From positions 29,482,325 through 29,546,324 of the forward strand of contig JBBMOA010000011.1 of assembly GCA_037954235.1 (NCBI GenBank): 64,000 nucleotides of DNA. Direction: 5' to 3'. The first letter of the stretch is position 1. Each line of letters opens with the position of its first letter. The stretch is from Aulostomus chinensis. Lineage: Eukaryota > Chordata > Actinopteri > Syngnathiformes > Aulostomidae. Both the position numbers and the translations under genes were made by a program. Below, one piece after another: positions 24,123 through 34,277 of the stretch. Under the pieces are notes generated by a model. The model saw only the letters and a program-made list of their open reading frames with translations, ran no database searches and had not been told where the DNA came from.

Positions 24123-24413
24123 AAAAAGAGTGAGAGAGAATGTGGACTGTAATAAACTAACAGAGTAGTTTATAACGAGGTTTAAGTTCAGAAAAAGTGA
24201 TGTTCACTTGATATTTGCACAATGTTCTAAGTTTATGCACTTACACATCAGAGTAACATATTCACCTACCTTGATTCACTGTTAGGTTGAAGTCTTACCA
24301 GGGAAATCATTACGTGGTTGTTTTATGACTGTTTCGAAACAATATGCTTCGTAGAAATGTTGTTTTGAATTGATACTCTCTCAATGCGGTGTTTTGTATG
24401 GGAAGTGCAAGCT

Positions 24414-24425
24414 AGAGGGAAAGGA
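24414..24425 (+). promoter_or_regulatory. polypurine tract
   Basis: AGAGGGAAAGGA, all purine, immediately upstream of the 3' LTR, as needed to prime plus-strand DNA. Confidence 0.85.
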
Positions 24426-24662
24426 TGTAGATCATCTGGCTAAATGATTGTTCTGTTTGTCCCTTACTAGCTGCCGTATTTGTAGTTCTGTTCACAGCCA
24501 GCCAATCAGAATGCTTGTGTTCAGTCTGTCTGGAAGTGAACTCGCAAGATGTCGATCGTTTTCACCTGGTCTGCTCTGCATTGTCAAAACTTGATAAATA
24601 CTGCAGTTCCGCCCGACGCTGGTGTGATCCTTGACTCACACACATCAGAGCAAGCCTCTACA
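24426..24662 (+). repeat. 3' LTR (237 bp)
   Basis: Same length and ends as the 5' LTR, with five substitutions and no indel. It is followed by CTTAG. Confidence 0.97.
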
Positions 24663-24667
24663 CTTAG
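24663..24667. other. target site duplication CTTAG (right)
   Basis: Matches 19,763-19,767. Confidence 0.95.
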
Positions 24668-26079
24668 TAAAAAACTGGTGTACCCTTTGACCTTACTGTG
24701 GCCCTTTTAATCGAAGTCAGACGATTCTCATCATCAGTACTGCACCGATCGCTGAGGTAAAGCGTGTTGCTTTAGCTGAACTATGCTTTACTGTGAGTAA
24801 TTCCATTAACTATTGTGCAAATAGCCAGTTATTATATTTTCTGTTTTATACTATAGGCAGTAAGTTCCGTGTAAACTGCCATTATATGATATGAGAAGCA
24901 TTTAACCGTCCTGTTTTTTGAATAGTTGTACCTGACCTTGGCCTCAGCACTTTAGCCAGCTGCTGGGTTTAGCATGCAAATGTTCCTGTACATTTTCTGG
25001 CCGAGATTTCACCTGTGACTGTCAAGAGCCGACTAAATGTAAGGTAAGTTGTATGCGGTTTGCTTTCTCACTCTTGCTCTATGTTGCATTTTTTTGGGAT
25101 AGGCAAATTAAACTTTCTTGCTAAGTAGTTTTTTTTTTGCACCCTAACATGACTTTCTTTACATTGACAGTAAAAAGTTCTGTAACCTGCCCTGATATCT
25201 CTACTTGTTTATGTTTCTAAAAGCCATTCGGAGAAATCCTGAATGTAGAGAAGTCAGGGATCTGGAGGTGGAGCAATGGTCGTATTTGGCTGGCGATCGA
25301 GAGGATGGTGGGAGGAGGAGAAGTACAGTCCTCCACGACCAGCCACCCACCAACACATAGGCAGGCAGGCACACACACACACACATTCCACTTTGGCCCA
25401 TTACTGGTCTAACTTGTTATATTACCGTTCATAGAGGATATTTTATTTCTGTTTCAACAAGAAAAGAGCTTCGATTGTTTAGTTTTTTTGTGTATGGGTT
25501 AGAAGACTTCAGTGGATTTCAGACAAACTAAGACAGCGAGCCTGTCCAGAGGTTCCACGTGTCGACCGTGTTCTTTCCCCACACAGGAAAGACACTGAAC
25601 ACTGGAAATGTTTACCATTTATTTTATACCATAAGGGACTTTTGAATTTATTGTACTTTCTATATTTTCTTGAACACCTAAAAGGACTTTTCTTATGATT
25701 TGAATAACCCAACTGAACATCACTTGCTCTCACAGTGCTATTGTTGATAGTATTGGAAGGTGATTGATATGTGATATAATAGTGTTGTTGCATTTTTTTG
25801 TTGTATATTTTGATTACAGAAATGAATAATTTTAAATGTTTACCTCTTTAGGTCGTAGGTTTGTTTGAAAATAAGCTCTCATTTTCAGCAGTTTTGGTTT
25901 CCTAGTTTGATTCTCTTTGAAATTCTATGGTTGCTTCTGGGCACAGATATGAAATAAATATGGGCAAAAATAGTTGTTTTAATATAATCTGGCAGAGTTG
26001 TGGCCTGTGCTCGGGAGACATCTGGCTTTTCAATGGCGCTGTTATGGCCATAAAAGACCCAGAACAGTTTTGCTATCAA
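24668..26079. other. unassigned sequence
   Basis: No recognised repeat. A short frame around 25,215-25,360 reads RRNPECREVRDLEVEQWSYL, which looks protein-like but has no family I can name. GGTAAGTTG at about 25,042 is donor-like. Neither is enough for a gene call. Confidence 0.4.
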
Positions 26080-26975
26080 GGTTTAATGAATGACAGGTTC
26101 CAGTCTCTGTAGAAGGATATGGTGGTCAATGGTATCAAAGCTGCACTGAGATCGAATCAGAGACTCACCCAGAAAGACCCCGTGCTGCAGCCGGGGCTCC
26201 ACCCACAACCTTCTTGCTGGGGGGCCACAGGGAGGACCACTGCTCCACCGGGCCACATGGGTTCAGATGGGTAGGCTACTCTAGTTTTGTCGAAGGGTTT
26301 TCCCATAGGTTTTAAAGCTGTCATGTCAGACTCCATGTGACTCCTCCAGTTTGGAGCAGCACCATCTTCTCTCCAGTTTCTGGTTTCTTGTTGAAGCTGT
26401 CAGGTTCCAGAACCGTACCAAGGTGCTTGTTTCCTTGGATTCATAGTTTTCTGTTTTAGTGGGCCAGTAGAGTCCAGAGTTGTTGCTAAGGTGCTGCTGC
26501 TCTATGGATAAAATGATCAGTTTGGGAGGGACTAAGGTGGACAACAGCGTCCTCTGTTACAGTGGGACATGACACTGAATTTAGCACCAATGGAACCACT
26601 TCCTTAAATCCAGGTGTGACCTGATCAGACAAACATCTGGAAACTACAGTTTTCCTGAGTGGAGTGTAGCTGATCAGTCCAAATTCCAAAGTGATTGATT
26701 GGTGGTCTGATAAAAGCGTTCTGTGGAAACACAACCAGATGTTCAGCTTCAGTTCCACATGTTAGGAGGAGGTGGAGGTGTGGTTGTGACAGTGAGGGGT
26801 TCATGGACAGACTGATGGACACCAGTTGAGTCTAGAAGAGAGAGAAATGCAGTACCAGACTGTGGTTATCAACACCCTCATGAATACTGAAGTCTCCTCC
26901 AATCATGACTTGATCTGATTTAGAACTAAACTGATAGAAACTCTGAGAATTCAGATCAGAATCCAGAGTGATGAA
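26080..26975 (-). pseudogene. L2 family-A LINE, endonuclease and RT scraps
   Basis: On the minus strand the endonuclease end is readable from 26,975 down: GDFSIHEG (usual GDFNIH), EAEHLVVFPQNA, SDHQSITLEF, then the linker VSCPTVTEDAVVHLSPSQ that also occurs at 41,170-41,240. At 26,152-26,080 the RT motif LSAAFDTIDHHILLQRL resumes. Everything between is missing and a SINE 5' fragment sits in its place. Several frameshifts. Confidence 0.85.
26158..26256 (-). mobile_element. SINE 5' fragment inside the L2 relic
   Basis: Antisense copy of the first 100 bp of the ATGG-tail SINE (GTGGCCCGGTGGAGCAGTGG through GGTCTTTCTGGGTGAGTCTC), nearly identical to 31,983-32,080. The tail and body are missing, so it is not a simple insertion. 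Confidence 0.85.
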
Positions 26976-27667
26976 TGTTGTGTTTTATACAGCATTTGTT
27001 TTATTTCGGTGTACATAAAAAGGTAGTAATGAGGGTATTTATTTGACAGCTCATGGAGGGTCTCTACATTACACATGGCTGCAACTTCTTGTACAATTAA
27101 AGTCAGTGTGATAATGTATTGCAGTAGCAAAGTAGCAAACCACTCACCATTTTACTGTCCATGCACATAGACACTGGCTGGCCTGTGTGTGGCCTGAGGC
27201 TGGTTCACGGACATCCTGTCCCACCAAACTGAACATGCTTAATTTCCCTCTTATTAGGGGCCATTAGGGACCCAGGAGATGGACAACAACTTGATTTATG
27301 TGTGTCTTGTGTTGATTTAGACACACTAATGCCTCCCATTAACACTGAAACGTGTTTGTGAAACAGGAGAGTACTGTTAAAGTACACAGGGATGAAGCAA
27401 GCGGTGGAGCAGAGGGATGAACTAAAATGGAAACAGACATCAGACTGAAGGATTCGAATCAACGTGAAAGAAGTCCAGTTGTCTGCGTCATCTCACTCTA
27501 CTAGCAATATGGATTTTTTTTTTTTTGGCAGATTTATATCATCGGTCAAATCAGGAAAACCGGACCTGTTTCATAGTTCATTCAGTTCTGAATGACTGGT
27601 GGGGTGTTTTAGACCTTTGACGTCAATTGACAGATATATTCCATTTGGTCCTGAGATGGCTCACATC
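26976..27667. other. unassigned sequence
   Basis: No gene or named repeat recognised. A T run is present at about 27,517. Confidence 0.45.
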
Positions 27668-28454
27668 TGTTATTATCCAGCATTCCTGTGCTAATTCCTC
27701 TCTCTACCCAGCCCCGAGTCCCGCCCCTGTTGGTTGGTGATTGGCTGCTCCCTCTGTCAGTCACTCTGCGGCACACAGGAAACTCCAGCTGAATCTATTC
27801 CCCTGATTAACCCCTGGCTCTATAAGTCTGAGCTGGTGACTACTGAGTTGCGTTTGTCGTCCAGACGTGCTCACCTTCCGTGCCTCTTGTAAGCTTTGTT
27901 CCGAGTTCGCCGCCTCATCGCTGTTTTCTAGTTTTTTTTTCATTGTTCTATTATTTTCTAGTCCGAGTAGAGAGCACTCCTCCTTGATTGATCCTTTCTA
28001 AGTGTGATTTTGCTCCACTTTTCCTGAGCCACTGTGGTGAGCCAGAAGACCCAGTATTTCTGTGGTATTTTTGTTAGTTATTTCCCGGATCATAGCAGCC
28101 GTGTGCTGACCTTTTTGATTTCCTTAGTTTTCTGTTCCCGTTTTAATTTGGCTCGCTGATTTCTCAGCTTTGATTTATTTCCCTCTCCAAATTCCTATTT
28201 CACCCCAGAGTTCGTCTGGTGGTCGCCCTCTGTTATCGTTCTTTCAGCTTATAGTGCTGCCCGTGTTTAGATTTAGTCCAAATTAGTTTTTTGCGCCCGG
28301 TGCGCTTTGTCTGTCTTGCTTGTTCGTCGAACCTCAGAGAACCCACGACCATAGTACACCAATAAACCTTATTTGTTAAATCTTGAGCTCCTTGTGTGGA
28401 CACACTGTCTCCTCTTGTGCTGATTCTGGTAGCCTGGTGAAGACAGGTCTAACA
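27668..28454 (+). mobile_element. candidate solo LTR (787 bp)
   Basis: A TGTTA...TAACA pair brackets a promoter-like segment with CTATAAGT near 27,820 and CCAATAAACC near 28,360, the layout of a gypsy LTR. The inner text TAGTCCGAGTAGAGAGCACTCCTCC is related to CCTCGGTAGAGAGCGCTCTTAG of the LTR at 37,255-37,935. No flanking duplication was found, so the borders are provisional. Confidence 0.5.
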
Positions 28455-30412
28455 ACTGCAATGACTAGTTTCCCCCCTGCAACAGGTTCTAGTAGGCTAG
28501 TACTCATGGATCAATGGCTCAAAGATGTAGTTTCTGTTTTGGAGTTATTTTTTTTCCAGGAAGTCTAGTGATGAACAGGAAAAATGGCCGGGCCTATTCA
28601 CTGAAAGACGTAGAGTCAAGTCTGAATACAAACTAAATGTGACCCAGCACTGGAGGTGGGTTATGCTGTGAGCATTGCTGCTGCCAACAGTTCTAGAATC
28701 GGACATGTCTGGGTCAGTGAGCTGACGATGGCCTTTGACCTGTGATTGCGTCATTCAGGATGCCAGAACAGGGTCTATGTAAGAGGAATGATAAAACTGC
28801 CCCCATGTGTGTTTCACGTGATTTTAATGTTCTATTCCTTTATCATGTAAGTAATCTGTTTTCCTTGACCTGTGTCAAATCTTCAGCCTCTTCATTTGGA
28901 AAAAAAATTCTTCCTGATCGACCTGAGACTTTCCGGCCTCATCCTGCCTACGTGTCTGTGGCAAGACCACTGAATGGAACCCATTTCCAACTCAAAATTT
29001 AGTTTGGGTTAGTCAGTTTGATAGGTGACTCTGATCTTGATGTGCTCTTGTGCTTGTCTGGTCTTTCACCAGGCCAGTCATGCACTGAATGCAGCTGACT
29101 GTGACTCATCAGAATTCCATGAACTCTGTGTCTTAAAGGTGTCTCCTCCGTCTCACAGTCACAGCACAGCAGGCTAAAATAAGCCCAGCAGCTATAAACG
29201 CAACCACGTAGTTAAATCTAAATCGGTGGAGCTGTGTTTGCGTGGGCGGTATATATTATAACAAGGAAAGTCAAAGCATGGATTTGAGGGGAGTGGAACC
29301 TTAATGATAGGCCAGCCGGCTGGAATACATGAACACTGTCATCCACGTTGCACTGCGACACAAAGGAGACAGTGAGCCTGCCAAACATGCTTGGTTCAGA
29401 TAAATGCCGAGCATGTCACTTTGCTTTGCTGTGACCAACTTTTTTATGTGCACTTAGGGGAGTGCTGAGTGAGTTTTCTCAGCCCTGAAGGAGTTTCAGA
29501 ATCTCACAGCACCCTGTCCCACTCCTCATACTATTCTTAGGTTGTAAATGTTGTTTTTCCACGTCAAGTTCAACAAACATCCTCAAAGTAACACATTTAC
29601 ATGTGAGACAGAGAAGGGATGAAACTTTTTTTCTGCATCGAGTGGCATGGCTCAGAATGTGCTGCAGCTGCAGGAACGTCCTCCCTGTGTCTTTCCTCCC
29701 ATCAAGCTGTGTGATTTGGTACACATTTTCTACTGTAAGAGCTATGCACCTGATCAGGAACAAGAATATGTGTCTGTAGTAACATTTTAAATTTCACACA
29801 CCTCAATCACATAACGTGAAATTTTAAAACAAAAAATATGCACCAAAATCTGAATTTAAAATGAACAGTTTCAAATACTGTGTTTGGAACTGAATTTTTA
29901 TCAGTCTAAATTATTTCTGCCCTCATAAATTTTGTTCATGTAATTTAATTTAGTTCTTGAAATTCAGTTTTAATGACAGGTTTGACCTTTTCATAGGTTT
30001 TGGACTTTGGTGTTTTAAGGCTCTACTTTGTGACTTTAGTGAGTCTTGTGAATGTAATGACCCTGGTTGATTTACCTCCTGTTAATTTTCCCTCCTATGT
30101 GATTTTACCTGCATGGCCGTTTTTGAATTGTAATGTAATCAAGTACAAAAATCAAAATTTGACACTTACTCACGGAACAGCTGACCCAGGTCTGATTTGA
30201 CTGGTGAGCACCCAAAAGCCCCGAATATTTATGTCTACGGAAGCCTTGCACCAGATTTAAGGAGTCGATATCAATAATGATTCGAGCCATACTACCATCC
30301 AACAAGTGTACCAGCTTTTGAGGTCCACATGTCAGTTTGTGAGTACTTGGAAGGTAAAATATCTTCAGTAGACCAACGAGCTTCCACTCATTCACAGTAC
30401 AAATAAATAAGC
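28455..30412. other. unassigned sequence
   Basis: Nothing recognised. If the preceding LTR is a 5' LTR, the first 120 bp could be leader; no gag motif is visible. A string at 30,339-30,361 repeats 948-970. Confidence 0.4.
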
Positions 30413-31982
30413 ATTAAAGGAACCACACTAAACTGGTTCAGGTCATATTTACTAGGTCATCTCAGTTGGTACTAGTTAATGATGGTTCCTCTGAGACCAC
30501 TACAGTCAGTTCTGGTGTTCCACAAGGGTCTGTGCTTGGACCAGTCCTCTTCACCCTGGACCTGCTTCCTCTAGGTCACATGATCAGGAAACACTCAATT
30601 AATTTTCACTGCTATGCAGATGACACTCAGCTGAACTCATCAATGATCCACATGGAACAAATCAGCTGACTGAACTGGAGGCCTTTCTGAAGGAGATAAA
30701 AACTTGGAGGACCATCATTTCCTTTATTAAACTCTGATAAACTGAAGTTCTTGTGCTGGGCCCAAAACATCTTAGAGACACCCTATCTAATGAGACAGGT
30801 ACCCTGGAAGGAATTACCTTGGCCCCAGCACGACCGGAAGGAACCTAGGAGTTCTCTTCATTTAGGATCTGTCCTTTAATGCCCACATTAACAAATTTCT
30901 AGGACTGCTTTCTTTCATTTACGAAACATCGCTAAGATCACACACATCCTGGCTCAAGAAGATGCAGAAAAACTAGTCCATGCTTTTGTCACTTCCAGGC
31001 TGGATTACTGCACCTCCCTCCTACCAGGCTGGACTAACAGGTCCCCAAAGACTCTCCAGCTGGTCCAGAACGCTGCTGCTCGCGTGTTGACTTGAACTGG
31101 TAGCAGAGACCAGGTCTCTCCTGGACTGCTTCTCTGCATGGCTCCCTGTCAGATTCAGAATAGAATTTAAAATTCTTCCTCTACCATCAAAGTCCTCAAC
31201 AGTCAGGCTCCTTCATCCCTGACAGAGCTCCTAGTCCCCTATGATCCAGCTAGAACCCTTCACTCCCAGGATGCAGGGTTCCTGCTGGTTCCTGTGGTTG
31301 GCTATCAGGCTCCCCTCCTGTGGAACCGTCTCCCAGTTTCAGTCCAGGACCCAGACCCCCTCTCTAGGTTTAAGAGCAGACTTCAGACCTCCTTGTTGAT
31401 CAGGCTTGTAGTCAGGACTGCTTAGGCTGGCCCTTAGATCTGCTGCTACAGGCTTAGGCTGCTGGGGATCTCCCATGATGCACTGGGCTTCTCTCTCCTT
31501 CTCCTGTCTTCAGACGTGTTACTAACTCCTCTTCTTCTCCGGAGCCTTTGTGCTTCCCCACTAGAGGCTCAAGCTGCCACCCGTAACACCACCTGCTCAT
31601 GTTCCCATCTGTCCATCATTCTCTTCCCCTCTCTCTCTTTAGTTCTCTCCCTCTCTTTCCTTCTCCATTTGTCTTTTTCCATGATCTGTCTTTTTCTCTG
31701 TACTGCTCTTTTCTGCCTCTTCTCCATCTTTGTCTCTTTCCCTGTCATCCGTCTCTCACTCTCTCCAGCAGGTCAAAGCAGACGTCTGTACCCACAGATC
31801 CTGGATCAGCTCCATCTTCCTGCTCATAGAGGAAGGTTTCCATCTCTGCCTTCTCAGATGTGCTTGTTCATGGAGGATTGTTGGGTGGAGGTTCATAGAA
31901 GAAGGGAGGTTTTACACCTGCTCTACTAGGACAGAGGAAGCAGAGAACTTTGGCTGTTATTTGGCGCTATACAAATAAAACT
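30413..31982 (+). pseudogene. L2 family-A LINE, 5'-truncated, RT to 3' end
   Basis: Starts inside RT at the point homologous to 42,257. Visible motifs: VPQGSVLGPVLFTLDLLPLG, HCYADDTQL (catalytic YADD intact, 30,620-30,640), then, after shifts, FVTSRLDYCTSLL and VQNAAARVL-type segments. The 3' UTR keeps a single CT-rich unit and ends GCTATACAAATAAAACTG at 31,982, which defines the 3' terminus of this family. Multiple shifts make it inactive. Confidence 0.9.
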
Positions 31983-32345
31983 GGGTGGCCCGGTGGAGCA
32001 GTGGTCCTCCCTGTGGCCCCCAGCAAGAAGGTTGTGGGTGGAGCCCCGGCTGCAGCACGGGGTCTTTCTGGGTGAGTCTCCATGTTCTCCCTGTTCCTGC
32101 TGGGTTCTCTCTGGTACTCCAGCTTCCTCCACAGTCCAAAGACATCAAGAGGGACCAGGTTAATCCAGACTCTAAATTGACCGTAGGCGTGGCTGGGAGA
32201 GCCAATGGTTGTCTGTCTCTATGTGTTGGCCCTGCCATGGACTGGTGACCTGTCCAGGGGGAAGGCTGCTGGGATAGGCGCCACCCCCACCACCCTGAAC
32301 AGGAGAAGATGGAGGGAGGGAGGGAGGGATGATGGATGGATGAAT
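31983..32345 (+). mobile_element. SINE, ATGG-tail family, complete
   Basis: Begins GGGTGGCCCGGTGGAGCAGTGG right after the L2 3' end and finishes with GAGGGAGGGAGGGATGATGGATGGATG. Same subfamily as 15,145-15,520. The exact abutment to the LINE end suggests insertion at its A-rich terminus. Confidence 0.9.
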
Positions 32346-32459
32346 GGACACTTAAACACACACAAGTTTTTGTAAAGAGCATTGTTATTCTAGCAACTTC
32401 CCACTAAAATAACACATTTTACCACTTTTACTAGCTCATTAGTTTTTCTACTAGTTGTA

Positions 32460-34277
32460 TTTAGTGGTTAGCCATGGCTTCCCCCTCTTCCTCTCACTCT
32501 TCTCTGTCATGCTTAGTGTCTGATGTTTAATTATTCCTCTGCCTCCTGTAACGATAATGATAAGTGTATAAAATGTAGTTTATTTGTAGCCTTAGAGGCG
32601 AGGCTCAGTGAGCTAGAAGAGCGGCTACGCACCATGGAAAGTCAGTCAGCTCTAGCAATTAGCCAGGGCCTGGTACCCAGTGCAAGCCAACCCATAAACA
32701 ATGCTAGCATTGATGCTAATCCTCCAGTACCTCCCGGGCAGCTGCGAAACCAGGGCAACTGGGTGATTGACCAAAGGAAGTGTAGCCCCAAGCAGAAAGT
32801 AATGTTTCCAACAGCCCACTCAGCAAAACAGCTGCTGAGAAACAGCCTCTGGTCATTGGCAGCTCTGTAGTCCTGGGCCAGAGCGGGGGACGCGGAGTCA
32901 AACTTAAAGCTGCTAGCAAAGGACAAGCATAGATTCAGTAAAGTCATCATCAGGGGTGAAAGTGGCTTAAAAGTCTTGCCGGAACTGTACACGCACCGTG
33001 ATTTTTATTACAGTTTTCGGGTGTCTGTTCCCACACAACTGCAGCCCCCACAGCCCCGCCCTTCCGGCGCGACCCCTGGAAATGCTTTGAAAACTGCTTT
33101 TCACAGTAACTGCCCTCTCCAACGCTGACAACAGGGAGCAGGCAGACATAGAAACACAGATCATCAAAGTCACTCAATGATTTATTTAGCAAAGTATCAG
33201 TTCACACTTTGCAGTGAGAGACACGACACAGAACGTGGAGAATTTCAAGAACAATCACTGTTTGTTTTCTTTCTCTTTTTTTCGTTCCGTGAAAGCAGAA
33301 CAGTGTGGTTTTAACCAATCAAAACTAACAATGCTGGTAACGTGACCCACGTGTCCGTCTGTCAGCCAACCAGAAACGCCTCGCATGCGGAGATACGCTA
33401 ATGGGCACGACTCCATGTCAAGGTGGTTTCACACTGAACGTGCAAGGCGCAGGGGGGAAGTCCATTCATTGTGTATGTGGGTGCGCTGTGACGTCACATG
33501 AGCGCAAACCAAGCCCAGCAACTCTATAGCGCTGCACGAGCTAGCGCCCCACCCCGCGCAGCACGCCGCGTCTGCCGCGTTCAGAGTGAAACTGCCTTCA
33601 GACGTCATTTTCTTTATTTAATATGGGATTTTGACAGCTCCCTTCTCCTCCTTTTTTTAACGGAACTCCGTTCCGGCCCGTTCCAGCTCACTTTCACCCC
33701 TGGTCATCATCCATTGTAATCCATTGTGGTAGTTTCCTCTGGAAACCTACCTAATTTGATCAGTCAGGATATGTTTAGCTGCATGTCATTATCATATTAA
33801 ACCAAAGCCATGACATCCCAGAGTCCAAACTAGGAGGCAGAGGAGCAGTCTTACGTGCTTCACCGCATTTCCTGTAGAGCAGCTAACCACACTTTTTAGC
33901 ATAGAAACGGTGTCTGTCCCCCGACCACCTAAGTATAGCCATAATTCATTAAATGTAGAGACAAGAGGAGTCACTCCTAGTAATCTTAGAAAAGTCAATA
34001 CCAGCCCAGCAATAGGACAACAACATAGGAAAATTACATGTGGCCTCTTAAATATTAGATCCCTGCCCTAAATCTGTACTAATCAAAGATATAATATGAG
34101 ATTATCACCTTGGTTTATTCCGTCTCACAGAAACTGAGTGCTGCTCCTGTGGGAACGTTGGGTCTCTTTCATCTGAATTAAAGAGTGAGGTTTTAGACCT
34201 GCTATTTGTGTAAAGTGCCTTGAGATGGCTTTGTTGTGATTTGGAACGATATAAATCAAGATTGATTGATTGATTGA
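32460..34277 (+). pseudogene. L2-like LINE: ORF1 start fused to 3' end, with a nested hAT-type element
   Basis: The first part (32,523-32,950) reads like an L2-type ORF1: a coiled-coil-like LEARLSELEERLRTMESQ, a GNWVIDQRKCSPKQK linker, and LVIGSSVVLGQS near 32,855, comparable with the GDS block of the ORF1 esterase domain. A hAT-type element interrupts it at 32,951-33,702 and the same frame resumes after it. A LLNIRSL-like ORF2 start occurs near 34,050. It then jumps to a 3' end, GTAAAGTGCCTTGAGATGGC...GATATAAATCAAGATTGATTGATT, with a GATT tail. Most of endonuclease and RT is deleted. Confidence 0.75.
32951..33702. mobile_element. 752-bp non-autonomous hAT-type element
   Basis: Ends CAGGGGTGAAAGTG and its complement CACTTTCACCCCTG are exact over 14 bp. 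Flanking 8-mers are identical: GTCATCAT at 32,943-32,950 and 33,703-33,710. Those are classical hAT properties. No transposase frame is visible. The interior is partly GC-rich (around 33,530-33,590). It lies inside the L2 ORF1 relic. Confidence 0.95.

Larger units (their letters stand above)
19768..24662 (+). mobile_element. Ty3/gypsy LTR retrotransposon, near-complete
   Basis: Length is 4,895 bp with two 237-bp LTRs (TGTAGA...TCTACA), a CTTAG duplication on both sides, a primer-binding site directly after the 5' LTR and a purine tract directly before the 3' LTR. The body encodes gag, two zinc knuckles, aspartic protease, RT, RNase H and integrase in the Ty3/gypsy order, with no envelope gene. 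By eye the proteins resemble the fish and nematode K02A2.6-like (mag-type) branch. The LTRs differ at 5 of 237 sites (about 2%), so the insertion is fairly recent. A frameshift near 22,487, a TAG at 22,711 and a deletion with frameshift near 23,330 make it non-autonomous. Confidence 0.97.

Noticed and set aside
24123..24413. Envelope gene between pol and the 3' LTR
   Set aside because: Less than 300 bp with stops in every frame; the element is a retrotransposon without env.
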